DNA from: Sarcomyxa edulis
Lineage: Eukaryota; Basidiomycota; Agaricomycetes; Agaricales; Mycenaceae
NCBI GenBank assembly: GCA_009761415.1
Contig: QUOL01000015.1
Span: 248,001 to 312,000 of the forward strand
Direction of reading: 5' to 3'
DNA: 64,000 nt
Position numbers and translations under genes: made by a program. The notes beneath the pieces were generated by a model. It was not told where the DNA came from, ran no database searches, and worked only from the letters and a program-made list of their open reading frames with translations. This document shows, piece after piece, positions 12,701-24,500 of this stretch. The stretch's first letter is position 1. Each line of letters begins with the position of its first letter.

Positions 12701-13774
12701 CAGCATCGAGATGTATACGGGATCTTCGACCGACAGGCACTGCAGCAACTGACGATCAAGTCTAGGGTCAAGCTGAGTATGGGGAGTCGGTTGGACTTGC
12801 TCTTGAGATGCATCGTCCTCGTCCAAGTCAACGCTCGATTTACAGCCAGTTCCTTCACTGATGTGGGTGAGTTCTGATACAGGCGACCGTCTGCGCAGTC
12901 GATACCCAAGGGCTATTTCGTCCACGGTCCACCTGTCCGATTTCGAGGACGCTTCGCTCGATGTTTCGTCGTCGTCCACATCAGAAGACTCGGATTCGGA
13001 GTCAGAGGCATCATCATCGTCGATCGCGTGGTCTGTTCTTGCAGGAAAATTGGTTTCCGGTATCAGGTCACTCGCGTCTGGCGAAGGAGGGCTGGCGCGG
13101 TCAAATTCAGAAGACTTCTCGTGGGAGTCGGAGGACGTTCGAAGCATGATCAGCAGTCGCGCTGATCTAGACGTATCAGTGAATTTCATCAAAGGGTTGG
13201 ATCCGTGAGTTGGATGTCTAGGGAATACGAATCTAGCACCTTCACTAGAATATTGTTAGGTTGACAAGCATGGAAATGGAGAGAGACAAAGAGGATTGAC
13301 TTACAATACTGACAGATGAGGCCAATAAGTGAAAACGATCTGGCGGACTAGAGCCAGTATGCATGCACTAGCTACGCCCGAGTCGTCGAATCCGTGGCGA
13401 TCGGTATATCGACGAAGAGATGTTATCGTACACATAACGGTGTCAAAAATTTTGAACAGGCGGCCCAAAAGGACATCATCTACTGGCAATGTACTCTCCG
13501 TTTCGTCGACATCGCGATGAGCGTGTTTGAGCTCAGACAAAAGGTGTGCCGCGTGATCCGAGACGAAAGGATACGGGCCCTAATTTCACGATACGTTTAG
13601 ACCAGCCATCGTGAAAAGAGACATTTGAGGGCTACGCGCCTCGAAAACCCAGCTCGGCAGTGACCTGGGTTGGCACAACCGATCCGCAAGTGGCTGGACG
13701 ACCTGAGGCCAAGAATCGTGCAATACGACCCGGTGGATCGTGACGTTCGTTTCGTCCTTCCAAAATGCGGCCAT
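9766..13774 (-). CDS. Tandem paralogue B, large protein of unrecognised family
   Basis: Same exon plan as copy A, starting at 13774 and ending with the shared ..LGTK stop at 9766. Exons 1-2 and ~600 bp upstream are almost identical to A, as are exons 8-11 (for example ILNIEYKKLLDTI and SFDISNPLDALNFATF). Exon 3 (about 13240-12520) is the most divergent of the three: the acidic run reads DSESESSDVDDDE and a short KTDHAIDD-like segment differs. Exon 6 is longer than in A, reading through SATSSAPDANFKTSPSPSRP before a GTAGGT donor. All recognisable exons are open, so it is probably functional apart from the same missing intron-1 donor as A (CAA|ATGTCT). No function assigned. Confidence 0.68.
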
Positions 13775-14220
13775 CTGGCATAGAGTTATAGGATCGTTGA
13801 AAGGTTGAAGTCCTCGGTCGAGTCAGTCGCGGTTTGATGTTGAATGATAACAGTTTGGTGACTTACATGATACAGTGGGGCTTGTGACTTACGGCGGTAA
13901 CGCGTGTTGATAGATCACGCTGTCACGCTGATCCCGGGACGACTCTCCGAACTTGCGGCCACAACTTCGCTGAGGATAGTTGAGAACGAGACCCTCATGC
14001 CATCCTGATAGCCCAAAGGAATCGTATGGTGACTCTGGTTCCGAAAGAAATGCAAGCACGAGCTGGGATTGTATTGTACGACTACTTGTACAGGGGGTAG
14101 AAAAGGGTATTGAATGATTCCAACAATAGCAGATGGGCGGGCGAAAATGAGAACACAGAATTCACATGGATAATTCCTAAGTGTAGGACGCATGGAGTAA
14201 GAAGAAGGATAGAAGCAGAA
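13775..14220. repeat. Repeated spacer/promoter between paralogues B and C
   Basis: Second copy of the 9326-9765 spacer, near-identical over its whole length. It serves as upstream region of copy B and downstream region of copy C. It holds the matching 92-codon minus-strand frame at 14193-13915, for which no function is evident. Confidence 0.6.
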
Positions 14221-17200
14221 TCACTTCGTATCGAAGGATGGCACCGCTAGATATGACGAGCCTCCTGTGCTAGGTTGGTGAGCCATATTCCACAGTAAAG
14301 TTTCGTCTGTGCTTTTGCATCGTGTATAAAAGACATCTTTGACCTTCTCAAACCGCGCTCGAAGCTTCTCAGCATGGGTAGTGGCGATAAGACGCGAAAA
14401 TGTGGCGAAGTTCAAAGCATCGAGCGGGTTCGATATGTCAAATGATATAGCGTTCTTTTCATAGAGCTTGGTGACCTAGATATTAAGCATGATTGATGAG
14501 TCAAAGAATATAACTCGTATGGTATGATAGCGCAGGCTACGAACCTTGCGCATCGCAGGCCCCGAAGTTTCGACATAGGCACATGTAACAACCCCAATTG
14601 TACCTTCAACGATTAGAGTGAAAGAGGGAAAATTCTCAATCCCCAAAGCCTCGAGATATTTGGCGGCCGAGACCCCATACATACGGCCTTGATTCACCCC
14701 GGTTACGACGATGGTCTCCAGCAGTTTCTTGTATTCGACGTTTAGGATGGAAAAGTTCAGGTCATTGTCAGACTGGAGAACTGTATTGGGACTTCTAGTA
14801 AGTAGGGGTGTGTCTGATGAGGGGGAGAGCGCAGAGAGCGCAGACAACGTAGTAGATGATCTCGCGGGTATGGCTGCAAGAGTAGCGCCCGATATATGGT
14901 CTGAGTCGGAAATTCGAGTTCGGGATAGAGCTACCGCAACACTCTCAACAGAGGACACGGGTAACGCATAAGGACCTACTATAGCAGCCTGCAGCCGAGA
15001 CGAAGCTATGAGATCAGAAAAGTCTTGAACGTCTGTAGGGCGTGGAATGATGGGTGGCGCAGTTGTATCGGTATTCTTGGGCGAGGATTTCGGTCTCGAA
15101 AACAAAACAAATTCCGCAGTTTTAAACTCCCCAACGTGCTCTTTTGCTAAAGCCCTCGGAATCGATAAGCGGACGACCGCGTCACACTTTCCGGTCCTGG
15201 GTTCGAAGTTCGCCAATGACCTACGACGAAAAATATCCATCTGAGAGCGCATAGCCGATGCCTGGCCTTCGGCGGCCAAAGCCATAGCCTTCAGGTTCTT
15301 CTGTTCGGCTTCGGCTGCCTCCAAGGCTGCGGATGGGGCGTCGCTCTTCACAACCTTCACCTCAGCATCATGGCGACGAAATCGAGCCCAATCTTGCATC
15401 CAATCCAATATCAAGTCCCAGTTCGCAACTCGATCTTCTTCGGACAGTCCAAGATCTGAGTTCCGAGGGAACTTGATAGTTTGCTCCACCCTGAGCTAAA
15501 AGTCAGTTATCAAACCACGATGCAACAAACGGATCTCGCTCACTTGAATCCAATGGATGGGCCTACAGCACACTCACCGATGATATTGTCCCAGTCTATA
15601 CGTGACTCCGCTTCCGATACGGTCTCGTATCGAGCCGCCTCCTTCTTACGCCGTGCGTTCTTGGCTGCTCGTAGTATAATAGATAGCCTCGAGCGCATGA
15701 AGGTAGACATCTCAGGTGAGAGTTTTGCTTTCGGAGGTAGACGACCATACTGTACGGCAATTTCACGTGCCTGGCAGTTCATCCGCAGTTCAGATAGCAT
15801 ATCCGTAAGATCGTCTTCAACCTGCACCTGCAATGTTATGTCGGATGGAGTCAGACGTCGACAGAGTGCATAGAGCGAGATACGCACCTCGTCCAATTGG
15901 TCAAACCAAGTTGGTACATAGAAAGCCGTATACTCATCATAATCTCGAAGAGGAGATGGCAGCGACGAAGATGTTTCTCCTGGTTTGAGCACCGGGAATG
16001 GACATGAGAGTACTTGCCGAAAACCCATCCATGCAATGATGCAGTCACTTAGATCTGTCCCCGCAGCGTTGGACGCGGCAGCAAATCTGAACGTCTACAC
16101 CTACTTAGTCACTACTATAAAATTGCCTTCAATTAAACACGTACGCAGAAGCCGAGAAACGTTTAGACCGGTTGCTGAGGGCACCAACCGAGCTCTGGTT
16201 GTCGGTTGTCGCTTTGCCCTGGTCGTCTGTTAGAGCGACAGATCTATACTTGATATGAGAAGCGGGGTATACAAGCTCGTGATTCACGACGCACACAACA
16301 CTTCGAGAAGTAGAATCAGGGACCTTGCTAGAGAGTACATAGTCAGCTTTTGGCGGGTTTGAGAAAGGCCAATTTACGACCTACTCAGTGTTAGACGTCA
16401 ACCTCGAAACCAAGGATTTGGAGGCGGGGATATTAGATTTAGACTGCGCCGTTCTTCGACAAAGGAGGTCAGTTTCCAAGAAATGATACAGGCACAAAAT
16501 GCATACTTAGACGCCTTAGTGTTGGTATTGGATGTGGACGATGCAGCAGAGGGATCTGAACCCGTAGAGGAGATATTTCTGAATGATGGATCAGATAATA
16601 GAATGATTGCAACAGTGGTACGAGCACTGCGAGTACCTTGATGATCTCCGGGGTGGAGGGGCACTTTCGGAAGACATTTGATCAGGTCTTTGACAGGAAG
16701 GTCAGAGAAGGATGGAGGAAAAGTCATAGTGATCTCTTTGCGACACACCTCCAATAAATGGACGATTCATCGAGCCATTCATTAACCTTCTGATGGCTAT
16801 CTCGTTCATCGATTGCTGATAATTTTCGGAACAAATCTGACCGCCACGAGGTGGGTGACAATTGTGAATTCTCGGAAAGAGTAGAAAATGATGGTTCCGT
16901 CATCTCCATGCGTTCACCTAGAGAAGACATAGACTCCGCGAACAACAACGAGGCTAGTGGGTTTCGTAAATCATATGCTCCAGCCATCCCAAAAGCAATA
17001 TGAACCTTAGGCTACAGGCATTTGACAATGTCAGCACAAAAAACTCGACGGATGTCTCACGAGTAAATGACTTGCCAAATCAGAAGGTACATCGCAATCT
17101 TCGAGCCATCCAAAGACGATCTGTGCCACGGTGAACCCCGACTCGAAAGTAACACCAAGAACAGGCTCTAGAATACCGAGCGTCCAACGCTGATAAAGCG

Positions 17201-18333
17201 TGCTAGCCATGATGCCCCAAATCTCATCGAGGGATCCGACACACAGCATCGAGATGTATACGGGATCTTCGACCGACAGGCACTGCAACAACTGACGATC
17301 AAGCCTGGGGTCGAGCTGAGTATGGGGAGTCGGTTGGACTTGCTCTTGAGATGCATCGTCCTCGTCCAAGTCAACGCTCAATTTACAACCAGTTCCTTCA
17401 CTGATGTGAGTGAGTTCTGATACAGGCGACCTTCTGCGCAGTCGATACCCAAGGGCTATCTCGTCCACGGTCCATCTGTCCAGCTTTGAGGACGCTGCTT
17501 CGCTCGATGTTTCGTCGTCGTCTACATCGAAAGAATCGGATTCGGATTCAGGGTCAGTGGCACCATCCTCCTCCTTCGCGTTGTCCTTTTTGACGGCAAA
17601 ATCGGGTATCGGGTCACTAGCGTCTGGGGAAGAATGGTCAAGACTGGCGCGGTCAGATTCAGCAGACTTCTCATGAGAGTCGGAGGACGTTCGAAGCATG
17701 ATCAGCAGTCGCGCTGATCTAGACGTATCAGTGAATTTCATCAAAGAGTTGGAGCCATGAGTTGGATGTCTAGGGAATACGAATCTAGCACCTTCACTAG
17801 AATATTGTTAGGTTGACAAGCATGAAAATGGAGAGAGACAAAGAGGATTGACTTACAATACAGACAGATGAGGCCAATAAGTGAAAATGATCTGGCGGAC
17901 TAGAGCTAGTATGTATACACTAGCTACGCCCGAGTCGTCGAATCCGTGGCGATCGGTATATCGACGAAGAGATGTCGCCGTACACATGACGGTGTCAAAG
18001 ACTTTGATTAGGCGGCTCGAAGCGACGTCGTCCATTGACGATGCGCTTTCTGTTGTATCGACATCGCGATGAGCGTGTTTGAGCTCAGACACGAGGTGTT
18101 CAGCGTATTCCGAGACGAAAGGATAAGGACCCTAGAGGTCACACCGAGTTTCAGCTAGTAATTGAGGGCATACATACAAATACCTGAGCGCTACGTGCCT
18201 TGTAAAGCCAGCTCGGCAGTGACTTGTGTTGGCTCAAACGTTCCGCTAGTGGCTGAACGACCTGAGGCCAGGAGTCGTGCAATCCGACCCGGTGAATCGT
18301 GACATTCGTTTCATCCTTCCAAAATGCGGCCAT
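14221..18333 (-). CDS. Tandem paralogue C, large protein of unrecognised family
   Basis: Same 11-exon plan, starting at 18333 (MAAFWKDETN) and ending at 14221 (..VPSFDTK). It keeps a proper intron-1 donor (CAG|GTATTT at 18183), giving GPYPFVSE after splicing, which validates the model for all three copies. Exon 3 and intron 3 (about 17760-16990) are almost identical to copy A, exon 4 resembles copy B, and exons 9-11 are the most diverged of the three (ENFPSFTLIVEGTIG, FATFSRLIATTH). Intron 6 is long (about 240 bp). No signal peptide, membrane helix or known domain recognised. It lies at the distal end of the array, next to the START relic. Confidence 0.72.
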
Positions 18334-18739
18334 CCGACCTGACTTTGCGGTGAGATCACGTCAAAGTGAGAAAGGGCGGCCCTCCGTGATTGAATGTCGA
18401 GTTTGGCGACAACTTGGAGGAGAGACTGTCACGGTCACGCGTGTTGAAGACTTACGTCACCTGGAGACCTGCAGGCCTGGATAAATATCCCGAGGCACGA
18501 GGGTTGAACGAATTGTCTCGTCTGCCTTAGGGAGACTAGGCCTGGACCTTTTAGCTTTCAAGTTACTGCTCAGCGCTCAGTGAGCGCTCACTGCCTCAGT
18601 TCCCAGTAATAGCGCTCATCAGAGTCTCAGATCCTCTCCAACTGCTCTCAGCCCGCTACTGAATTCGACGCCGATTAAACTCGAGAACATCCCGTCACTC
18701 TCCGGTAGGTGATACAGCATCGGCACCATATCGAGCTCA
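18334..18739. other. Upstream region of paralogue C, with a 16-bp perfect palindrome
   Basis: No coding frame worth calling. Unlike the upstream regions of A and B, this sequence is not part of the repeated spacer, so copy C has its own promoter. At 18578-18593 there is a perfect palindrome, CAGTGAGCGCTCACTG, in a cluster of AGCGCTCA-type words (about 18570-18620). Confidence 0.5.
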
Positions 18740-19570
18740 GTTCTCGTTGATTTTTTTTTCGAGTAGTAAATTTTGGTTGTCCAGTCGCCACTATGTTTTT
18801 CTCGTTGTTCTGGCCTTATCGCACGACGCAGTATATATCGATGAGGAGCATATCATCGTCAGTTCGAATGTGCTTCATGGACAATGGAACAACGGGTCGA
18901 AAGTCGCTGGTGACGTTGTCCTGAACTTTCAACTGACACGCGTAACTAGAAGCACTTGCCTCATTAGCCCAAGCCAGTGCATTCCCAGGACGGAAGACAA
19001 GTGAACTCCTTCTATTGAATTGTCCTACTCCAGTAACACACTACTGGCGCTTCCAATGGCAAACTCTCCGCTCCTATCTCTGTATCATCACCTCGACGTA
19101 CAGAACTCTCCGCTTCGACCGTATCATCTGGTTCCGTTCTACGCGGACGCTATTCTTCCACTTTCACAGTGAAGGGGCACCTCCGACCTTCGACCGAGCT
19201 TCTCGTGGGTGAGTGAGATTGTTGTCGATTCGCACTTGTATCCGATATCGTATTGCAGTCGCGTATACGCAGGAGCTGAGAGCAAAATTGCCGTTGAGCT
19301 CTTCTTCCACTGATACTAGCAGACAACCCTCTGAACGTTTCTACATGTTTGACGATACCGAAACCACTATTGATAGTCTTCAGATCACGAGAAAACGACC
19401 GTTTCTACTACAATATTGTGTGCATAGACTCGTATAGACTCGTGGTAGTGGCCTCTCCGTTCTATATCTTTCTGCTAGCCTTGTACTCCATTCTTATTCT
19501 TCACAATATATACATCTATCACAACTTTGAGGAAGGCTCGGACCTCGAGCTTGTACATACATCTGTGCTC
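18740..19570 (+). pseudogene. Decayed relic of the START-domain gene and its 3' flank
   Basis: Collinear fragments of the gene at 1-4901 are still legible: 18805-18925 matches about 1765-1890 (CGCACGACGC.. GTCGAAAGTCGCTG), 19070-19310 matches about 3285-3525 (TCTGGTTCCGTTCT, then CGCGGACG; GTGAAGGGG), and 19380-19565 matches about 4870-5060, beyond the parent's stop codon. Large internal stretches are deleted and stops and frameshifts occur in every frame, so it cannot encode the protein. Order and strand match the parent, which means a DNA-level (segmental) duplication that later decayed, not a retrocopy. Confidence 0.75.
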
Positions 19571-20824
19571 ACTCAAAGACGGTACTTGAATTGCTTCATG
19601 TCGCTGTCAAATGCCACTTCTTTGACCGGCGGTTCATCTCGTCGAAGCTTCGTTCTAGATCTTGCCTTCTACTTATACCGCGAACGACTCACTCGGAGGA
19701 CATAATCACGGTACTTGAACTCCTTTCTCCGTCCAAAGTTCAAAACACCTTCCAGTTTCGAGGCCTTTCGAGGCTCGCTGTGCTTGCAGGTTAGCAGATT
19801 TCCAGGCCATGGTCCCTACGTTCGGTACCTTGGATAGGACACCGACGTGACCGAGTCTCAGTCAGACACCTGTCTACCATTGCCAGCATCAAAATGTTCT
19901 TGGAATAGCTGTCCACTAATGGATAGTATGTTGCTACCATGTACGGTGCCCTCGAATCCTCGGAGTGCGTGTGCTTCCGATCGACGTGAATTTCTGTGGA
20001 TGCGAATACTGAATCTCTCTAGGTCGAGGTCGCACCAGCTGGAGTCACCAGGACGTCTAGCTCCGCGATTTCCCCATACCACGGCCCCGAAATCGATCCA
20101 GGTGGCTTGGCTTGAGGACGACAGGTCGCTAGATATGGCGACTGCAAACGGGCGTTCCCTCCTTTCCCTCAATCTCTCTACGCGGTGATTAATGCATATA
20201 GATTGCTTCCAAAGGCTGAGCTTGCTGGTGGACTCGGATTTGCAAATGTCGTCAGCGCCGCAGAGGAAGCAAATCTGGCCGCAACTTGGCCGCAACTTGG
20301 CCGGGGATGAAAATGAAAATTTAAAGCTGCCTCGCACAATTGCGGTGGCATTATTATAGATATTATCTGGCTACTGGGCTACTACACAGTGGCAAGTTGG
20401 TGGCAAGTAGATGATGTTGTGAATAAAGTTAAGTTTTGAATTCGAAATTGAGTCGGCGATGTAAAATGGATCGGTGTTGAGCCTCGCGGTTATGGTTCGG
20501 TGCAAACCTGTCAAAGTCTTCGACCTTCTCACCAAGACTACTTCGACTCTTCCATCTCCCCATCTCCCCATCCTCCCTAATCCTGAATCCTACTCAAACT
20601 CGGGTGTATATTCTATCAATATATCATATCAAAAAATATATACTTTTCTCTATTCAACCCGTCTTACTCGACCCCACACTACTCCATCTGCACCGCATAC
20701 TACCTATCTCCTCGATTTTCCCTCGCATCTCCATCTATATTTCATCACAAACTATTCTCTCTTCTTTCCCAAATCACATATTCCACCTCGTCTTTCCCGC
20801 TTTCCACTTTGAAATCGCTCGGCT
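19571..20824. other. Spacer with an unassigned two-strand open frame and a short tandem repeat
   Basis: From 20337 to 19858 (minus) an open frame of 159 codons includes QATWIDFGAVVWGNRG and SWCDLDLERFSIRIHR; the plus strand is also open (19847-20188). No start context or introns convincingly mark a gene, and I do not recognise either product. At about 20274-20306 an 11-bp unit (GGCCGCAACTT) is repeated in tandem. The last 250 bases are pyrimidine-rich and serve as 5' region of the Flo8-like gene. Confidence 0.35.
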
Positions 20825-23785
20825 ATGACTGCTGTAGCTCCGCCTGGCTCAGGTCCCGCTCCGGCGTCGACGAGCGTGCCCTCACCACCATCACAACCTC
20901 TCTCTTGGGAAGGAGATAGAATGTATATTCAATTTCATTCAATTTCCTCGGTCATTGTCCTGATTCAATCTTACCCCACAACAGGTTCAACATCTACATC
21001 TACGATTATTGCTACAAACGAGGATTCCGAAAAACCGCTCGTGAATTATTGCAGGAAGCTGAACTTGCTCCGGACTCGGTTCCTCCGATCAACGCAAGAC
21101 AAGGTCTATTATTCGAGTGCGTCCGTTTGATATCTTTATCGGTAATTTCATCTTGATGATCGCGGAATAGATGGTGGAGTGTGTTTTGGGTATTATTTAC
21201 CGCAAAGAGCAATGGTACTGGACCAGAGGATGCTATGCTGTACACACAGGTGCGTAGACGATTTTATTGCTCCCATGATGCTATCATCGACACCTCACCC
21301 TTTCATCAGCATCAAGCCCAGCAACAAACTAACCGAGCTCGAATGGGACCAATACCTCCCGCACCTGGAATGGGTCAACCTGGTCAACCCCCACTTCCTT
21401 TGCAACATCAAACTCAACAACAACACGTACTACCTCAGCAACAAACGGCTCCGATGGCCCGTCTGATGAATGGCATCCCACGTCAGCATGCGCAGCCTGG
21501 ATTCAATCACCCGCATACTAACGGGATTCCGAACGGTGTCGGTCCTCCCCTACCACAAACTAATGGACCTATGATGGCGCAACAGGCTATCCCTCCAGCT
21601 GGATATCCAGGTGGGCCTCCAGGCTCGAATGGCATCCCGGGCTCAGCGTCTGGTCCACCACCTCCACAAGCGTCTCAGCAGCAGCAGCAGCAACAGCAAC
21701 AGCAACAGAATTTTCAGCCCCAGCAGCAGCAGCAGCAGCAGATTCGCCAACAACAACCTCAGCAACGCGGCCCGAACGGCATTCCCACACTACCCTTTCA
21801 ATCCCCTAACATGACCCACGCACACAGTCCCCAACAGCAAAACAACGGCGGAAACGGTCCTCCTCAGTCTCAGCAGCAGCAGCAACAGCAACAACAGCAT
21901 CCACCACCAATGAGCGGACTCGGTCCTTCTCCACACCTGACGCACATGAATCGGGGTGGTGGGGGTATGTTACCGCCTAACAGTAGCATGGGTCAAGGTA
22001 TCGGACCACAAGGAAACGGAACGCCTACGCCCAATTTTCAGCCACGACCACCTAGTCGCACAACGACGCCGCAGGGTAGTATGATGAATCCGAGTCCATC
22101 GATGATGTCTCGTCAGACGCCTAGTGGTATGCCGCAGACACCTAGTGGTCTGGGAGGTGGAGGGGGTACGCCAAACAATGGAGGCATGAGTGGTCCGGGT
22201 GGGATAATGTCTCCAGATAGTATCGTTCTGGAGTTCAACAGGATGCCATCGGTCGTGATGAATAGTATGAGGCAAGAGTTGGGCATAGGACATGATAAGG
22301 ATCCTTCAACGTTGACTTTGGATGAGAAAGTAAGTCTTACTCTCTTACTGCCCTCCGGGGCGAACACTTCTAATGTGTATTTTTTTCTTCCTTCAGTCAC
22401 GTCTTTTACAAGCGTATCGTCAGCGCAATTCTCGCAGTGGGATGAAACCTGGTCTACCTGGACAGAATAACGCCGCTGCCGGTCCTTCGTCAATGATAGG
22501 CCAACAAGCTATGAATCAGCAGCGGAACACAAGCGGTCAAGGGCAACCTGGCCAGCAACAACAACAGCAGCCCCAGCGAATGAACAAGCGCAGCAGTACC
22601 TCCCCAGGCGAGGATAACGACAATCAACCTCGTAACGAATCGTCTCCTCCTGAGCGAAAGCGCGTACGACGATCACCCATGGAGCAGGCGAATAATGGGA
22701 ATCCGGGGAATATGACTCCCATGTCTATGGGATACCCTCAGCAACAGCAGCAGGGACATCCGGGACAGCAGATGCAGCAGCAGCAGCAGCAAGGGGGTCC
22801 TCCGCCTCAGAATATGCCGATGATGCGGTTGAATGGGTATCCAAATCCTATGAGTGGGATGAACATATCTCTAGGAATGAACATGGGTGGGGTGGCGAAT
22901 ATGGGCAATACCATGAACCCTGCGATGAGCCCCGCCATGAGCCACCAAAGTATGATGACGCCGCAGATGCAGCAGGTGAGTTCTACAATACCTCATCTTC
23001 GTTCATTTTCTCATCCATTGTGACAGTTACACTCGCAGCAGCAGCATAATATTCAACGGGAGGCGCAATTTCGACACATGAGCATGATGCAGCAGGGCAA
23101 GCCTCACCAAGGAATGCCTGGTAATGCAGGTTCGCCCAGCGCTGATCCACCGTTCAACCCTTCTGCCGGCGGTCCACCGTTCTCGGCAGGTGTCAACGCA
23201 CATAACCGGATGGGCGGTCAGAATAAATCCATGGCGATGATGCCGCCGCCCTCGCCAGCGATGAACGGCGCACCGAAAGATCAGTCGCAACCTGGTGGTT
23301 CGAAGGATAACAACAAGAACCAGAACCAGGGCCAGGGTCAGAACCAGAACCCGTCAAATGGTCATTCTGACGGTTCCCCACGAAATGCGACTAGCTCTGC
23401 TCAGACTCCGAATTCGGGCGGGCAGGCGCCTCCTCCTGGAACGCCTGTGCCCAATCAGAATAATATGAACATCAATATGGCTCCTTCGCCTTCCTCCCTC
23501 ATGGGTAATCCTCAGCAACAGCAACAACAATCGTCCATGAACCAGCAACAACAGCAGTCTTTGTCGTTACCGTTGTCTAACGGGATGTCATCGGGCGTGG
23601 ACATGGGGAGCAACACACCGAATATATTCTCGTCGGAATTCATTCAAAGCGTAGCGAGTTCTCTGGATGAGCTGGATACCACCTTCCTTAGGCCAGATGT
23701 CAACGTCAACGATATCAACTTTGAACGAGATTTCGGTCAATGGTTCAACCCTGACGAGGCCACCGCCTTGCTCGACCTCAAGTAG
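20825..23785 (+). CDS. LisH/LUFS-domain transcriptional regulator, Flo8/Som1/Adn1-like
   Basis: Six exons keep frame: 20825-20922, 20985-21116, 21171-21249, 21310-22329, 22397-22975, 23027-23785 (888 aa; the last acceptor could instead be 12 bp later, also in frame). The LisH/LUFS domain spans exons 1-3: FNIYIYDYCYKRGFRKTARE, then LLFEWWSVFWVLFTAK. The LUFS name covers LUG, LUH, Flo8 and SSDP proteins. The rest is low-complexity: poly-Gln runs, Gly/Pro/Met-rich stretches, a basic KRVRRSP patch (about 22655-22675), and an acidic end (LDELDTTFLRPDVNVNDINF). In fungi such proteins act in the nucleus as dimerising co-activators controlling adhesion, filamentation and development; the exact target here is inference. 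A CT-rich 5' leader precedes it. Confidence 0.87.
21678..21894 (+). repeat. CAG/CAA poly-glutamine tracts
   Basis: Several uninterrupted CAG/CAA runs (21678-21710, 21720-21741, 21868-21897) encode poly-Gln within the Flo8-like protein. Mixed CAG/CAA codons suggest selection for the amino acids rather than a pure triplet expansion. Confidence 0.85.
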
Positions 23786-24500
23786 GTTTCGATGTGTAGG
23801 ACGTATAGGACAGCGATCAGATTGCGGTCTCTGGGAAGGTGCGACACTTCGAGACAGGCCTATCTTGGTTCAATCTTCGATATACCCGCCCATCAAGTTG
23901 TTGAGGAATTCGGTGGTATCTACCTGGTATCAAAACAAGTAACGCTTTTTTGGTATATCTCTACCTATCTGCTTTTATCTGTTTCTGTCCTCCCTTCTCA
24001 TCTTCTTTCATCTCTCTTCTGTTTATTTATTTACAAAATGCTGCTTCGCAGTGATACCTTGTTTTTTATTGCTAGATCACCCCACTAACTGTCCCCTCGT
24101 CCATATTCCCCCATATTCCTTTCCGCAATCGCCTCGCCCTCTACCCACTTGTCTGCACACTATGTCATCTGTCATTCTCAACTTGTGTTTTGCTTTTTAC
24201 TCTCCTCCTTTCATTTTCGTCTCTTATCCTCCTTACCCTTGTCAGGTTGTTCTTTAATAGTCTTGCTGCATGTATACTGTTCTGAATCATAGTCTCTGGA
24301 TGGAGAGCTGGAATGGAAAAAAAAAGATCTTCTTGGCCAACATAGGATATATATGAGTCTGCAAAGCGATATAGAGAGCAATAGGTAAAATAATGATGTG
24401 ATGATGGGTGGTCTGTGTGAGTTGTGTTGTATGGTAGGGTAAATAAGGTATATGCATATATCAGAATAAATGAAACGGTGAAAAAAGAAAGAAACGGATA
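23786..24500. other. Convergent 3' region, strongly CT-rich
   Basis: No gene. 23990-24240 is a pyrimidine-rich 3' untranslated stretch of the Flo8-like gene; the rest is the 3' end of the convergent minus-strand gene. Confidence 0.55.

Noticed and set aside
21970..22293. Minus-strand frame over the Gln/Gly-rich region of the Flo8-like gene
   Set aside because: Antisense of a low-complexity coding exon; composition artefact.
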